This document shows, in pieces, positions 1 to 8,243 of a stretch of 64,000 nt of DNA. The stretch comes from Saprospiraceae bacterium (GTDB lineage Bacteria; Bacteroidota; Bacteroidia; Chitinophagales; Saprospiraceae). The notes beneath the pieces are model-generated. The model searched no databases and was not told where the DNA came from. It worked only from the letters and a program-made list of their open reading frames with translations. Each line of letters begins with the position of its first letter. Positions within the stretch are counted from its first letter, which is position 1. The position numbers and the translations under genes are program-made. The stretch is taken from NCBI GenBank assembly GCA_016715965.1, contig JADJXG010000001.1:1803501-1867500 (forward strand), read 5' to 3'.

Positions 1-2
1 AA

Positions 3-866
3 CCACTGGTCAAGAATCGAGTGGCTCCCGAAGTAGAGAAAGCAGTTGTTGATATGGCTATTGACAATCCAGCTTTTGGACAAGTAAGGGTTGCAAATGA
101 GCTTGTTAAGAGAGGAATATTTGTATCCCCTTGTGGAGTTCGTTGTGTTTGGTTGAGGCACGATCTGGAGACCTTCCAAAAGAGATTAAAGGCCCTGGAA
201 GCCAAAGTGGCCCAGGATGGAATAATTCTTACAGAAGCCCAAGTTGTAGCCTTGGAGCGTAAGAAAGAAAAATTGGAATCTCAAGGTGAAATTGAAACAT
301 ATCATCCGGGCTATCTGGGAGCTCAGGATACTTATTATATTGGCAATATCAAAGGCGTTGGTCGTATCTATCAACAAACCTACATTGACACTTACTCTAA
401 GGTAGTTCTGGCAAAAATCTATGATCGTAAAAATGCTCTTGTAGCAGCCGATTTGCTAAACGATAAAGTCCTGCCATTTTATGAACATGAGCAAATCAGG
501 CTACTCAGGATACTGACCGATCGTGGCACGGAATACTGTGGAAAAAGAGAATATCATGAGTACGAACTTTATCTGAGTTTGGAGGATATTGAACATACTA
601 AGATCAAAGCACGACACCCACAGACTAATGGTATCTGTGAAAGATTCCACCGCACCATTCAAAATGAATTTTATGCCATTACCTTCCGTAAAAAGTTATA
701 CAAATCTATTGAAGAGCTACAGGCTGACTTGGAGGATTGGCTACATTACTATAATTCGGACAGACCTCATTCCGGAAAATATTGCTTTGGCAAAACTCCT
801 ATGCAAACTCACATCGAGTCAAAAAATATTGCAATTGATAAAATGTTAGAAACTCATTTTGAATAA
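3..866 (+). CDS. IS481-like DDE transposase, 5' end cut by window edge
   Basis: Integrase-core (rve) transposase. The frame is open from the first bases of the window, so the helix-turn-helix N-terminus lies outside; the first in-window alternative start is a GTG at 21. Visible catalytic residues are Asp in AQDTYYIG, Asp in LTDRGTEY and Glu in NGICERFHRT, followed by the NSDRPHSG motif typical of IS481/IS3-type cores. About 288 codons are seen, against roughly 340 for the full family. It ends at TAA 864-866 and is followed by a long palindrome and a group II intron remnant, so this corner of the window is mobile-element debris. The family is clear; the exact IS name and its terminal repeats cannot be given because one end is missing. 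Confidence 0.85.
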   Translation, partial: PLVKNRVAPEVEKAVVDMAIDNPAFGQVRVANELVKRGIFVSPCGVRCVWLRHDLETFQKRLKALEAKVAQDGIILTEAQVVALERKKEKLESQGEIETYHPGYLGAQDTYYIGNIKGVGRIYQQTYIDTYSKVVLAKIYDRKNALVAADLLNDKVLPFYEHEQIRLLRILTDRGTEYCGKREYHEYELYLSLEDIEHTKIKARHPQTNGICERFHRTIQNEFYAITFRKKLYKSIEELQADLEDWLHYYNSDRPHSGKYCFGKTPMQTHIESKNIAIDKMLETHFE

Positions 867-880
867 AGAAGATCATGAAT

Positions 881-1014
881 AGAGTAATTCAACGCGTAAA
901 CGTCAACAAACTAAATTGTGGAGTAAATGTCAAGAGTTCCGAAGGAACTTGCCTCGCTCTTGACTTTTACGGAACAATTGTTACTTTTGTTGAAGCGTTG
1001 GATTATTCTTTTTT
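881..1014. repeat. Long imperfect palindrome followed by a T tract
   Basis: Left arm 881-936 and right arm 957-1009 are imperfect inverted copies. Matching blocks are AGAGTAATTCAACGC against AGAATAATCCAACGC, then TCAACAAA, AATTGT and GTAAATGTCAAGAG against GTAAAAGTCAAGAG. The right arm runs into six T (1009-1014), so it could act as a very large intrinsic terminator for the transposase. The outer boxes ATTCAAC (887-893) and GTTGGAT (997-1003) also fit the RYYYAAC/GTTRRRY pattern of integron attC sites, but the inner spacing is irregular. Function is undecided. Confidence 0.7.
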
Positions 1015-1040
1015 ATCGCCAACTGTCAGATCAAGTCTAG

Positions 1041-1316
1041 GTTATTACACTTAAAGTAATAGACGGATGGTTGCGGAGACGCCTGAAATGTTTTCGATTG
1101 AAACAATGCAAACGCAGTATTGGTATCGTGCGCTGGTTAAGGAGCTTAGGTGTTGAAGAAACCTTATGCTGGCGTACTGCCCTAAGTGGCAAAAGCTGGT
1201 GGCGGTTGAGCAATAGTCCAGCCCTCAGTATTGGAATGAACAACAAATGGTTTACCGAACTGGGCTACTATAGCCTAGCCGCTAACCATGAAAAGCTTCA
1301 TCGGGAGTTACTCTAA
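1041..1316 (+). pseudogene. Group II intron reverse transcriptase/maturase, C-terminal remnant
   Basis: The frame after TAG 1038 encodes a recognisable maturase-specific (X/GIIM) domain: WLRRRLKCFRLKQCKR, then LRSLGV, then GKSWWRLSNSPAL and GYYSLAANHEKL. These match the conserved tail of group II intron-encoded proteins (iRRRLR..WKQWK...LrrLG...gyWrls.spal). The fingers, palm and thumb of the reverse transcriptase (roughly 350 residues) are absent upstream, where the palindrome and IS481-like transposase sit instead. The remnant ends at TAA 1314-1316, immediately before the intron's domain V hairpin, as expected for an intron-encoded ORF in domain IV. It is a dead fragment. Confidence 0.85.
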
Positions 1317-1318
1317 GG

Positions 1319-1397
1319 AAACCGCCGTACACGTAAGTACATACGGTGGTGTGAGAGGACGGCAAAGCTATATTTTGATGATATCTTTGCCTCCTAC
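1319..1397 (+). ncRNA. Group II intron 3' end: domains V and VI
   Basis: Domain V hairpin at 1321-1350: ACCGCCGTA pairs with TACGGTGGT around a GTAA-type loop, with a CGC-type catalytic triad in the 5' strand. It is followed by a domain VI-like hairpin: AGG..GGCAAAG (1356-1367) pairs with CTTTGCC.CCT (1385-1395), with an unpaired AC that could hold the branch-point A. The intron 3' boundary is then near AC 1396-1397. The 5' half of the intron is missing, so it cannot splice on its own. Confidence 0.7.
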
Positions 1398-1416
1398 TTT
1401 AATTGACTTTTATTGT

Positions 1417-1683
1417 TTAAGCCTTCTTAAACAATCCTCCAATCAGAGAACCGGCACCACCACCGACCGAAGCGGTGATCAAGCTCATGATGTCCATTCC
1501 GCCGGATGCTTCGCTACCGCTGTTCATAAACTGGGCAAGAATCATCGGCAGAGCGTTACCACCAACAGCACCGGCGATGAGATTGCCGACCATGCCTAGT
1601 CCGTTTTTCTTGAGCATGTTGCCAAGCCAGCCTCCACCAGCCCCCAGAAGTGTGTTGAGTAAATAAGGAAGAATAGTCTCCAT
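1417..1683 (-). CDS. Small glycine-rich hydrophobic protein, unknown function
   Basis: 88 residues with repeated GxxxG-like patterns (LLGAGGGWLGNML, IAGAVGGNALP, SVGGGAGSLIGGLFKKA), suggesting a glycine-zipper-like membrane-associated or oligomerising peptide. There is no signal peptide cleavage site and no catalytic motif. Support for a real gene: a TAnnTTTG-type -7 element on the minus strand at 1724-1731, about 40 bp upstream of the ATG, and a biased residue composition. It ends 20 bp from the presumed 3' end of the group II intron remnant. The function is not recognised. Confidence 0.6.
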   Translation of the reverse strand: METILPYLLNTLLGAGGGWLGNMLKKNGLGMVGNLIAGAVGGNALPMILAQFMNSGSEASGGMDIMSLITASVGGGAGSLIGGLFKKA

Positions 1684-1993
1684 TTTCCATTTGTTTGAAT
1701 GTGAAAAAATCGTTTTGTCGTTTCAAAGATAATCATTAATCTACGGATTTCATATAAATACTTAACATATATATTTATTATGATTACATAAATGACATTA
1801 TTACAATTGGTTAAATAAAAAAATGAGTTCAATATTTGGACGGGTGCTTGATAAATATCATGAATGTGGAATTTAATCATTGGCTGTTGGTATCTCTTTC
1901 ACAAAGGGGAAGGAATGATGAGGAACCATTAGGCTCTCGGCAGGAATTGAAAATTTTGTACTTTCTTTGTGCTTTAATAGAGTTTATTGTAAG
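1684..1993. other. Intergenic region between divergent genes
   Basis: About 310 bp, AT-rich. It contains the minus-strand -7 element at 1724-1731 and, before pheS, a weaker promoter-like stretch TACTTTCTTTG (about 1959-1969) that does not match TAnnTTTG exactly. No further gene was recognised. Confidence 0.5.
1724..1731 (-). promoter_or_regulatory. Bacteroidota -7 element (TATCTTTG) for the glycine-rich protein
   Basis: CAAAGATA on the plus strand is TATCTTTG on the minus strand, an exact TAnnTTTG match 41 bp upstream of the ATG at 1683. No clear -33 TTTG was seen. Confidence 0.5.
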
Positions 1994-3031
1994 ATGGAAA
2001 TGGACTGGCGACAACAACTGGATGCGCTCCGACAAGAAATAACAAACTTTAATTGGAGCCAATCAGAAGATGCGGAGCGTTTCAGGATCAAGTACCTGGG
2101 CTCAAAAAATGTTCTTAAAGATTTCTTCGCCATGATGTCTGAAATACCAACGGATCAACGCAAAGAATTTGGGGCGGCCATCAACCAAATCAAGGAAGAA
2201 GCTACTGAATTGTATGCGCACCAAAAGGCAGAATTGGAAAAATCACAGAAAAAAACGGAGCCGATTCCTGACCTAAGCCTTCCCGGTCTGAACAAAGGAC
2301 AGGGAAGCAGACACCCGGTTTCCATCGTGATGGATCGCATCGTGGACATTTTCTCTAAAATTGGATTTGAAGTCGCAGAAGACCGAGAGATAGAAGATGA
2401 CTGGCATAATTTTACTGCGCTCAATACTCCCGACGACCATCCAGCCAGAGACATGCAGGACACCTTTTATTTACGGGATTTTGCAAATCATTTGTTGAGA
2501 ACCCACACCTCCAGCGTGCAGGCCCGATTTATGACAAAGCACCAGCCTCCAATCCGAATTCTCGCACCCGGAAGGGTGTACCGCAACGAAACGGTTTCAG
2601 CAAGATCGCATTGCCAGTTTCATCAGGTAGAAGGTCTTTATGTGGATAAAGCTGTTTCAATGGCTGACCTTAAACAAACACTTCTATTTTTTGCAAAAGA
2701 GATGTTTGGCGAGGATGTAAAGATCAGATTGCGACCCAGTTATTTTCCATTTACAGAGCCCTCCGCAGAAATGGACATTTATTGGGGACTTAAGGACGAA
2801 ACGGACCATCGGATCACCAAAGGTACTGGATGGCTTGAAATTCTAGGTTGCGGGATGGTAGATCCATCTGTTCTGGAAAATTGCGGAATTGATTCTAAGG
2901 AATTTTCCGGTTTTGCTTTTGGTATGGGTATAGAAAGACAGGCAATGTTACTCTATAAAATTCCGGACATCCGATATTATTTTGAAAATGATTTGCGTTT
3001 TCTCAAACAGTTTAAACCCATCCTTTCATGA
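1994..3031 (+). CDS. pheS: Phenylalanine--tRNA ligase alpha subunit
   Basis: Catalytic alpha chain of the (alpha-beta)2 class II PheRS, which charges tRNA-Phe in the cytoplasm. The protein is about 345 residues, normal for the family. The N-terminal coiled-coil arm (residues ~1-90) is followed by the class II core: HPVSIVMDRIVDIFSKIGF, DDWHNFTALN, HPARDMQDTFYL, LLRTHTSSVQAR, the motif-2 region GRVYRNETVSARSHCQFHQVEG, and the C-terminal motif 3 GFAFGMGIERQAML. I chose ATG 1994 (MEMDWRQQL); an upstream TTG at 1967 would add nine residues that look non-homologous. The stop overlaps the hisS start (ATGA at 3028), implying translational coupling. pheT is not in the window. Confidence 0.97.
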   Translation: MEMDWRQQLDALRQEITNFNWSQSEDAERFRIKYLGSKNVLKDFFAMMSEIPTDQRKEFGAAINQIKEEATELYAHQKAELEKSQKKTEPIPDLSLPGLNKGQGSRHPVSIVMDRIVDIFSKIGFEVAEDREIEDDWHNFTALNTPDDHPARDMQDTFYLRDFANHLLRTHTSSVQARFMTKHQPPIRILAPGRVYRNETVSARSHCQFHQVEGLYVDKAVSMADLKQTLLFFAKEMFGEDVKIRLRPSYFPFTEPSAEMDIYWGLKDETDHRITKGTGWLEILGCGMVDPSVLENCGIDSKEFSGFAFGMGIERQAMLLYKIPDIRYYFENDLRFLKQFKPILS

Positions 3032-4368
3032 GTCAGAAACCTAGCCTGGCTAAAGGTACAAGGGATTTCTTACCGGATCAGGCTCTAAAGCGCAAATATA
3101 TTTTTGAAACCATCGAATCGGAATTTAAGGCATGTGGCTTCCAGCCTTTGGAAACACCAGCCATGGAAAACCTGACAACACTTGAAGGAAAATATGGTGA
3201 GGAAGGTGACAAATTGCTGTTTAGAATTCTAAATAGTGGAAACTATCTCAAAGAACTTTCATCGGGCCAATTAGAGCAGGGTATCAGTGTGGTGACTCCC
3301 AAAATTTCCGAAAAAGGACTTCGGTATGACTTAACTGTACCTTTTGCTCGAGTCGTTGCAATGAACAGGCATCTCATTCATTTTCCTTTTAAAAGATATC
3401 AGATCCAACCCGTGTGGAGGGCCGACCGCCCTCAAAGAGGAAGATACAGGGAGTTTTATCAATGTGATGCTGATGTTGTGGGTTCGGATAGTCTAATGTA
3501 TGAATCGGAATTGGTTTTATTGTACGATCGCGTTTTCTCAAAACTAGGAATCCCTGTGAAAATTGCAATCAACCATCGCTCCATACTCGAAGGAATGGCA
3601 GAATACGCTGGCCGTATAGATCTTTTTGGGTCCATGACGAACATTATCGACAAATTGGACAAAATTGGTGTAGAGGAGGTTAAATCTGAATTGATCCAAG
3701 CTGGATTTAAACCGGAAAAGGCCCTCCAAATATTGAAATTGATAACGGGAGAGGCCTCGCTGGAACAATTTGATTTGGGCGGCTTGTCCTCGGTTGGAGT
3801 GGACGCCATTCGAAAGGTCAAAAAATTCCTGGAAGGAACCAGGATGTCCAATGCCCTTGAGTTTTTGCCCTCATTGGCCAGGGGCTTGAGCTATTATACC
3901 GGATGCATCTTTGAGGTTATTCCTCAAAATATCAAAATGGGATCTTTGGGAGGAGGAGGTCGCTACGACAACCTGACTGGCGTGTTCGGTTTGCAGGGTG
4001 TATCGGGAGTCGGAATTTCTTTTGGTGCAGATAGGATTTTTGATGTGCTGGAAGAACTAAACTTGTTTCCGGAAGGACTGTCTGTTTCAACCAAACTATT
4101 GATCATCTGTCTGGATGAAGAAAGCCATTTGCATGGATTTCAATTGGCCTCACGCATCAGAGAGTTTGGTATTTCTTCTGAGCTTTATCCGGAGCCGGGA
4201 AAAATCAAAAAACAATTCAAATACGCCGAGGATCTAAAGATTCCTTATGTTTTGATCGTAGGTGAGGAAGAAAGAACATCAGAAATGTATAATCTCAAGA
4301 ATCAAACAGACGGAAGTCAGCAAAAATTAAATGAGGTCGATTTGATTCAATTGCTACAAAAACTTTAA
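3028..4368 (+). CDS. hisS: Histidine--tRNA ligase
   Basis: Class II HisRS, 446 residues, charging tRNA-His. It starts with the typical KGTRDFLPDQ. Motif 1/2 regions include LRYDLTVPFARVVA and RADRPQRGRYREFYQCDAD, the HisRS-specific GLSYYTGCIFEV follows, and motif 3 is VGISFGADRIFDVL. The C-terminal anticodon-binding (HGTP) domain starts near residue 355. It overlaps pheS by four bases (ATGA), so the two synthetase genes form an operon. After the stop, an AT-rich dyad (4374-4381/4403-4410) could end transcription weakly. Confidence 0.97.
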   Translation: MSQKPSLAKGTRDFLPDQALKRKYIFETIESEFKACGFQPLETPAMENLTTLEGKYGEEGDKLLFRILNSGNYLKELSSGQLEQGISVVTPKISEKGLRYDLTVPFARVVAMNRHLIHFPFKRYQIQPVWRADRPQRGRYREFYQCDADVVGSDSLMYESELVLLYDRVFSKLGIPVKIAINHRSILEGMAEYAGRIDLFGSMTNIIDKLDKIGVEEVKSELIQAGFKPEKALQILKLITGEASLEQFDLGGLSSVGVDAIRKVKKFLEGTRMSNALEFLPSLARGLSYYTGCIFEVIPQNIKMGSLGGGGRYDNLTGVFGLQGVSGVGISFGADRIFDVLEELNLFPEGLSVSTKLLIICLDEESHLHGFQLASRIREFGISSELYPEPGKIKKQFKYAEDLKIPYVLIVGEEERTSEMYNLKNQTDGSQQKLNEVDLIQLLQKL

Positions 4369-4409
4369 TCAGCAAATATTCTCCATTTAATGGAAATCAA
4401 TTGAATATT

Positions 4410-4417
4410 TATTTTTG
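4410..4417 (+). promoter_or_regulatory. -7 element TATTTTTG upstream of the bestrophin-like gene
   Basis: Exact TAnnTTTG match in the hisS/bestrophin intergenic region, giving an untranslated leader of roughly 110 nt before ATG 4536. It overlaps the end of an AT-rich dyad. Confidence 0.4.
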
Positions 4418-4535
4418 CGGGCTGAAATGTTTTGTAAGACTATTGAGCACAAAGGAAATTAAATGAGCTTATTTTACCTTACACTCTATCTTCTTTATTC
4501 TTTATTCTTTATTATTTACTATTTAATATTACTAT

Positions 4536-5522
4536 ATGTATACAGGAAAAGTATTTAAGTTTGAATTATTGTGGCATTTTGCCAGAAAAAATCTGTTCCG
4601 CACCATGATTATCAGCATTCTTGCGGTGCTCGGATATGAATATTTGGATTGTGATTTTATCAGCATTCCATTTTTGCCCATTGGTACAATTGGTACCGCA
4701 GTTGCGTTTTATGTCGGTTTTAAAAACAACCAGGCTTACAACAGACTTTGGGAGGCAAGGGTATTATGGGGAGGTATCACAAATACCAGTCGGAGTCTTG
4801 CGTGCATGATGGCTGCTGTGGTGGCAGACAAGGCATTTGTCAAGGATTTTATGTTGAGACACATTGCTTATATCAATATACTTCGTCTGCAATTGCGGAG
4901 AACCATCCCGTGGGCCACCAGCAAGGAGAATCTGCACCAGGCGTATGTAGGAGAATCCAAAGAATTGGAAGAATTTGATGCAGGCTTGAAGAAAATATTA
5001 GAGCGCCACCATAAAATGCAGTATTACGAGATCCTGCAGTCCAAACAGAATACCGCATCCATTCTGTTGAATATTCAGATCAAGCAACTCAAAAAATTGA
5101 AAAACGAAAAACAAATTGATGATTTCGAACACAGTGATCTGGTGAGATTGATTGGAGAATTGTTTAATCACCAGGGTGGTTGTGAAAGAATAAAAACAAC
5201 TCCTTTGTTTCGACAATACAGTATCTTTAGCAGGGTCTTCGTGGTTTTGTTTATTTTTTTATTGCCTTTTGGTTTGTTAAAAGACCTGAGTGCATTAGGG
5301 CCATATGGAGTTTGGCTGACGATCCCATTTACCATGCTGATCTCCTGGGTTTTTTATACCATGGAACAGATCGGAGAGTTCAGTGAAAACCCATTCGACA
5401 ATGCAGTCAATGACATTCCCATCAGCACCATTTGTACCAACATCGAAAGAGATATAAAAGAAATTTTGGGTGAGACAGAGCTTCCGCCAAAACCTGAACC
5501 TGAAAACTCAATCCTGCTTTAA
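4536..5522 (+). CDS. Bestrophin-family (UPF0187) ion channel
   Basis: 328-residue multi-pass inner-membrane protein of the bacterial bestrophin/UPF0187 family, predicted pentameric ion channels. Membrane segments lie near residues 20-40 (FRTMIISILAVLGYEYL), 48-66, and the pair near 230-280 (FVVLFIFLLPFGLL; VWLTIPFTMLISWVFY). The family signature FKNNQAYNRLWEARVLWGG follows the second segment, and EQIGEFSENPFDNAVNDIP near the C-terminus is also typical. It stands alone between hisS and the radical SAM gene. Ion selectivity cannot be judged from sequence. Confidence 0.85.
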   Translation: MYTGKVFKFELLWHFARKNLFRTMIISILAVLGYEYLDCDFISIPFLPIGTIGTAVAFYVGFKNNQAYNRLWEARVLWGGITNTSRSLACMMAAVVADKAFVKDFMLRHIAYINILRLQLRRTIPWATSKENLHQAYVGESKELEEFDAGLKKILERHHKMQYYEILQSKQNTASILLNIQIKQLKKLKNEKQIDDFEHSDLVRLIGELFNHQGGCERIKTTPLFRQYSIFSRVFVVLFIFLLPFGLLKDLSALGPYGVWLTIPFTMLISWVFYTMEQIGEFSENPFDNAVNDIPISTICTNIERDIKEILGETELPPKPEPENSILL

Positions 5523-5565
5523 TAATATATTTTCGACCTTTTTAATACCGGACGAAAAAAAAGGG

Positions 5566-5573
5566 TATATTTG
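5566..5573 (+). promoter_or_regulatory. -7 element TATATTTG for the radical SAM gene
   Basis: Exact TAnnTTTG match 25 bp before ATG 5598. It supports ATG 5598 rather than the TTG at 5571, which falls inside the element. Confidence 0.6.
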
Positions 5574-5597
5574 TCGAATTATTCGACCAGTAAAAAT

Positions 5598-6656
5598 ATG
5601 CCAACAAAGTTTCCTTCAAGGGGTTCATCTCTACATGTTCCCAATAAATACCTGATGAACAATTACGACTTGGATACAGAATTGGATCAGGAGTTGGAAA
5701 AGGAGGACATTTCTTCAAAGACAATTTGTATTGAAGTTAAGGCCAAATCGATGATCAATGTGGTCAAAAGTCCTGATTTACCCATGGATTATTCGCTCAA
5801 TCCTTATCAGGGTTGTGAACATGGTTGTACATATTGTTACGCGAGACCGACCCATAACTACTGGGGGTATAGTGCCGGAGATGAATTTGAAACAAAGATT
5901 CTTGTCAAATCCAATGCGATTGACATTCTTAAAAAAGAGCTGAATGCCAAAAAATACGTCCCAAAGCCCATTATGTTATCGGGTAATACCGATTGTTATC
6001 AACCCATTGAAAAAAAGTATCTACTGACCAGAAGTATTCTTGAACTAATGCTAGAGCTCAGGCATCCGGTCATGATCATCACAAAAAATGCTTTGATTAA
6101 AAGAGATTTGGATTTGCTGGTGCAATTGCAAGAATTGAACCTTGTGCGCGTAGCCATTAGTATCACCGCGGCAACAGATGAAACCAGAAGATTAATGGAG
6201 CCCAGGGCTTCATCCATTCCAATGAGATTAAACACGATTCAAGTCCTGACCCAACAAGGAATACCAGTCCATGCCATGTTGGCACCAGTCATTCCCGGGA
6301 TTAACGATCATGAAATAATGGATATGGTAAAGCTTTCCGGAGAAGCCGGCGCTATCAGTTGTTCCTATCAGATCGTTCGACTCAATGGGGATCTGGGTAT
6401 CATCTTTGAGAATTGGCTGGATCAACAAATGCCGGAAAGAAAAAATAAAATTCTCAATCAAATCAGATCTTGTCATGGAGGCAGCATTTCTGATAGCCGG
6501 TTTAGTGTCAGAATGAAGGGTGAAGGACATTTTGCTGACATCATTAAGCAGCAGTTTTCTTTGGCAAAATCAAAATATTTCAAAACCAAAGAGTTGCCTG
6601 GTCTTTCTTCTGAATTGTTCAGGCCTGTGAGAAATGGTATGCGAACCCTTTGGTAA
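5598..6656 (+). CDS. PA0069-family radical SAM protein
   Basis: Radical SAM enzyme of the SplB-like/PA0069 group, about 352 residues; the substrate of this family is not established. The cluster-binding motif is in YQGCEHGCTYCYARPTH (CxxxCxxC), preceded by NVVKSPDLPMDYSLNPY and followed by LVKSNAIDILKKEL and SGNTDCYQPIEKKY, all family hallmarks. The C-terminal part (GGSISDSRFSVRMKGEG) is also typical. The start is ATG 5598; a TTG nine codons upstream lies in the promoter. It is monocistronic: the next gene starts 229 bp downstream with its own promoter. Confidence 0.9.
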   Translation: MPTKFPSRGSSLHVPNKYLMNNYDLDTELDQELEKEDISSKTICIEVKAKSMINVVKSPDLPMDYSLNPYQGCEHGCTYCYARPTHNYWGYSAGDEFETKILVKSNAIDILKKELNAKKYVPKPIMLSGNTDCYQPIEKKYLLTRSILELMLELRHPVMIITKNALIKRDLDLLVQLQELNLVRVAISITAATDETRRLMEPRASSIPMRLNTIQVLTQQGIPVHAMLAPVIPGINDHEIMDMVKLSGEAGAISCSYQIVRLNGDLGIIFENWLDQQMPERKNKILNQIRSCHGGSISDSRFSVRMKGEGHFADIIKQQFSLAKSKYFKTKELPGLSSELFRPVRNGMRTLW

Positions 6657-6807
6657 AAGCGATACCATTGCCAAGTTCATTTTTTAACGGAGCCCATAAG
6701 CTAAAGAATTTAACTATATATAATTTAAATATAGTATATTATATATTAATTTTAAATTTAATATATTATTTCAAGCTATTCTTATAATAACTATTCTTTA
6801 TATTTGA

Positions 6808-6815
6808 TACTTTTG
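6808..6815 (+). promoter_or_regulatory. -7 element TACTTTTG for the polysaccharide locus
   Basis: Exact TAnnTTTG match 71 bp upstream of ATG 6886. It lies after a very AT-rich stretch (about 6700-6775) with several short palindromes. It is the best promoter candidate for the locus that starts at 6886. Confidence 0.6.
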
Positions 6816-6885
6816 CGGTTGGGTGGGGTTGACCACAATCGCAAATGCCGATGACATGGGCCCATTTCAGTAAATACAATAGGGC

Positions 6886-8178
6886 ATGATCTACCAAAAA
6901 CTCAAATCCAAAGAATCCTCCATCGCTGTAATTGGTCTGGGTTATGTTGGTTTGCCGCTTGCTTTGGAATTAGCCCGCAGATTCAGTGTGGTTGGATTTG
7001 ACATCAAACCCGATCGAATCGAGAAACTGAAGCGCTCAATTGATCCCTCTCATGAAATCAAACCAGATGGATTCATTGGAGCTGATATTCATTTTACCGA
7101 TGATCCATCTGATTTGCATGCTGCTTCCTTTTTTATTGTAGCAGTTCCGACTCCGGTAGATGAACACAAAGTGCCTGATTTAAAACCCATTTTATCTGCA
7201 TCAGAAATTGTTGGAAAGTCATTAAAAAAAGGAGATTACGTGATCTTTGAATCGACGGTTTATCCCGGCTGTACCGAAGAAGATTGCTTACCGGTTTTGG
7301 AAAAGCATTCCAAATTGAGCCTTGGGCAGGATTTTAAGTTGGGTTATTCACCTGAAAGAATTAATCCCGGTGACAAATCAAAAACCATTAGGGATATTCT
7401 TAAAATCGTTTCCGGGAGCGATCCGGAAGCACTTGAAAATATTGCAAAGGTATATGGTGAAATTATCACTGCGGGCATCTATAGAGCAAGTTCCATCAAA
7501 GTAGCTGAGGCTGCAAAAGTGATCGAAAATACACAACGGGATCTCAATATTTCGTTTATGAATGAGCTATCCATGATTTTTGATAAAATGGGAATAGACA
7601 CCCGGGAAGTGATAGAAGCCGCAGGTACCAAATGGAATTTCCTAAAGTATTATCCTGGTTTGGTCGGAGGGCATTGCATTGGCGTGGATCCTTATTATTT
7701 GGTCCACAAATCGATGGAATTGGGTTATGACCCGCAAGTAATTCTAAGCGGGAGAAGAATCAATGATGGAATGCCGGCATTTGTAGCCAAAAAACTGATT
7801 CAAATATTGATTGGCAAGAAGAAAAATCCTGGCAACTGTCGTGTTTTGGTGATGGGAATGACCTTTAAGGAAAATGTTGCAGACATTCGAAATTCTAAAG
7901 TGGCAGATTTAGTCAATGAGCTTAAAGCCTTTTCTGTTTTTGTGGATGTAGTAGATCCTTACGCAGACACTGAAGAAACATGGGAAGAATATAATATTCG
8001 GCTTTTGAAAGCACCTTCCAACAAATACGATGCGGTCATTGTCGCTGTGGCACATGATGATTACAAAAACAAAACAGCTGAATATTACACCCAATTTATG
8101 GGAGAGGATCCTGTTTTGATTGATCTTAAAGCGGTGGTATCACCCAAGCCACACAATATTCATTATTGGAGATTGTAA
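6886..8178 (+). CDS. wbpA: UDP-N-acetyl-D-glucosamine 6-dehydrogenase (WbpA/TviB type)
   Basis: NAD-dependent nucleotide-sugar dehydrogenase, 430 residues, predicted to oxidise UDP-GlcNAc to UDP-GlcNAc uronic acid. The N-terminal Rossmann motif is VIGLGYVGLPLALELARRF. The active-site Cys264 is in GGHCIGVDPYYL, the form found in WbpA/TviB-type rather than UDP-glucose dehydrogenases. VADIRNSKVADLVNEL marks the C-terminal domain. It is the first gene of the locus; WbpE, WbpD, WbpB and WbpI homologues follow, which supports UDP-GlcNAc as substrate. Substrate choice is inference from motif and context; UDP-GalNAc or ManNAc specificity is not fully excluded. Confidence 0.88.
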   Translation: MIYQKLKSKESSIAVIGLGYVGLPLALELARRFSVVGFDIKPDRIEKLKRSIDPSHEIKPDGFIGADIHFTDDPSDLHAASFFIVAVPTPVDEHKVPDLKPILSASEIVGKSLKKGDYVIFESTVYPGCTEEDCLPVLEKHSKLSLGQDFKLGYSPERINPGDKSKTIRDILKIVSGSDPEALENIAKVYGEIITAGIYRASSIKVAEAAKVIENTQRDLNISFMNELSMIFDKMGIDTREVIEAAGTKWNFLKYYPGLVGGHCIGVDPYYLVHKSMELGYDPQVILSGRRINDGMPAFVAKKLIQILIGKKKNPGNCRVLVMGMTFKENVADIRNSKVADLVNELKAFSVFVDVVDPYADTEETWEEYNIRLLKAPSNKYDAVIVAVAHDDYKNKTAEYYTQFMGEDPVLIDLKAVVSPKPHNIHYWRL

Positions 8179-8243
8179 ACGAAGAAGTAAAAAAAAATGT
8201 ACCCCTCGATATATCATACAGTCGTTCTTAAATTTCTGCAAAG

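Noticed and set aside
1596..1880. 94-codon minus-strand frame across the glycine-rich gene's upstream region
   Set aside because: It is a shadow frame over a better-supported gene and its promoter.
4374..4410. AAATATTC...GAATATTT dyad after hisS as a terminator
   Set aside because: The stem is only A/T-rich with a 21-nt loop and overlaps a promoter-like site, so it was not called as a separate terminator.
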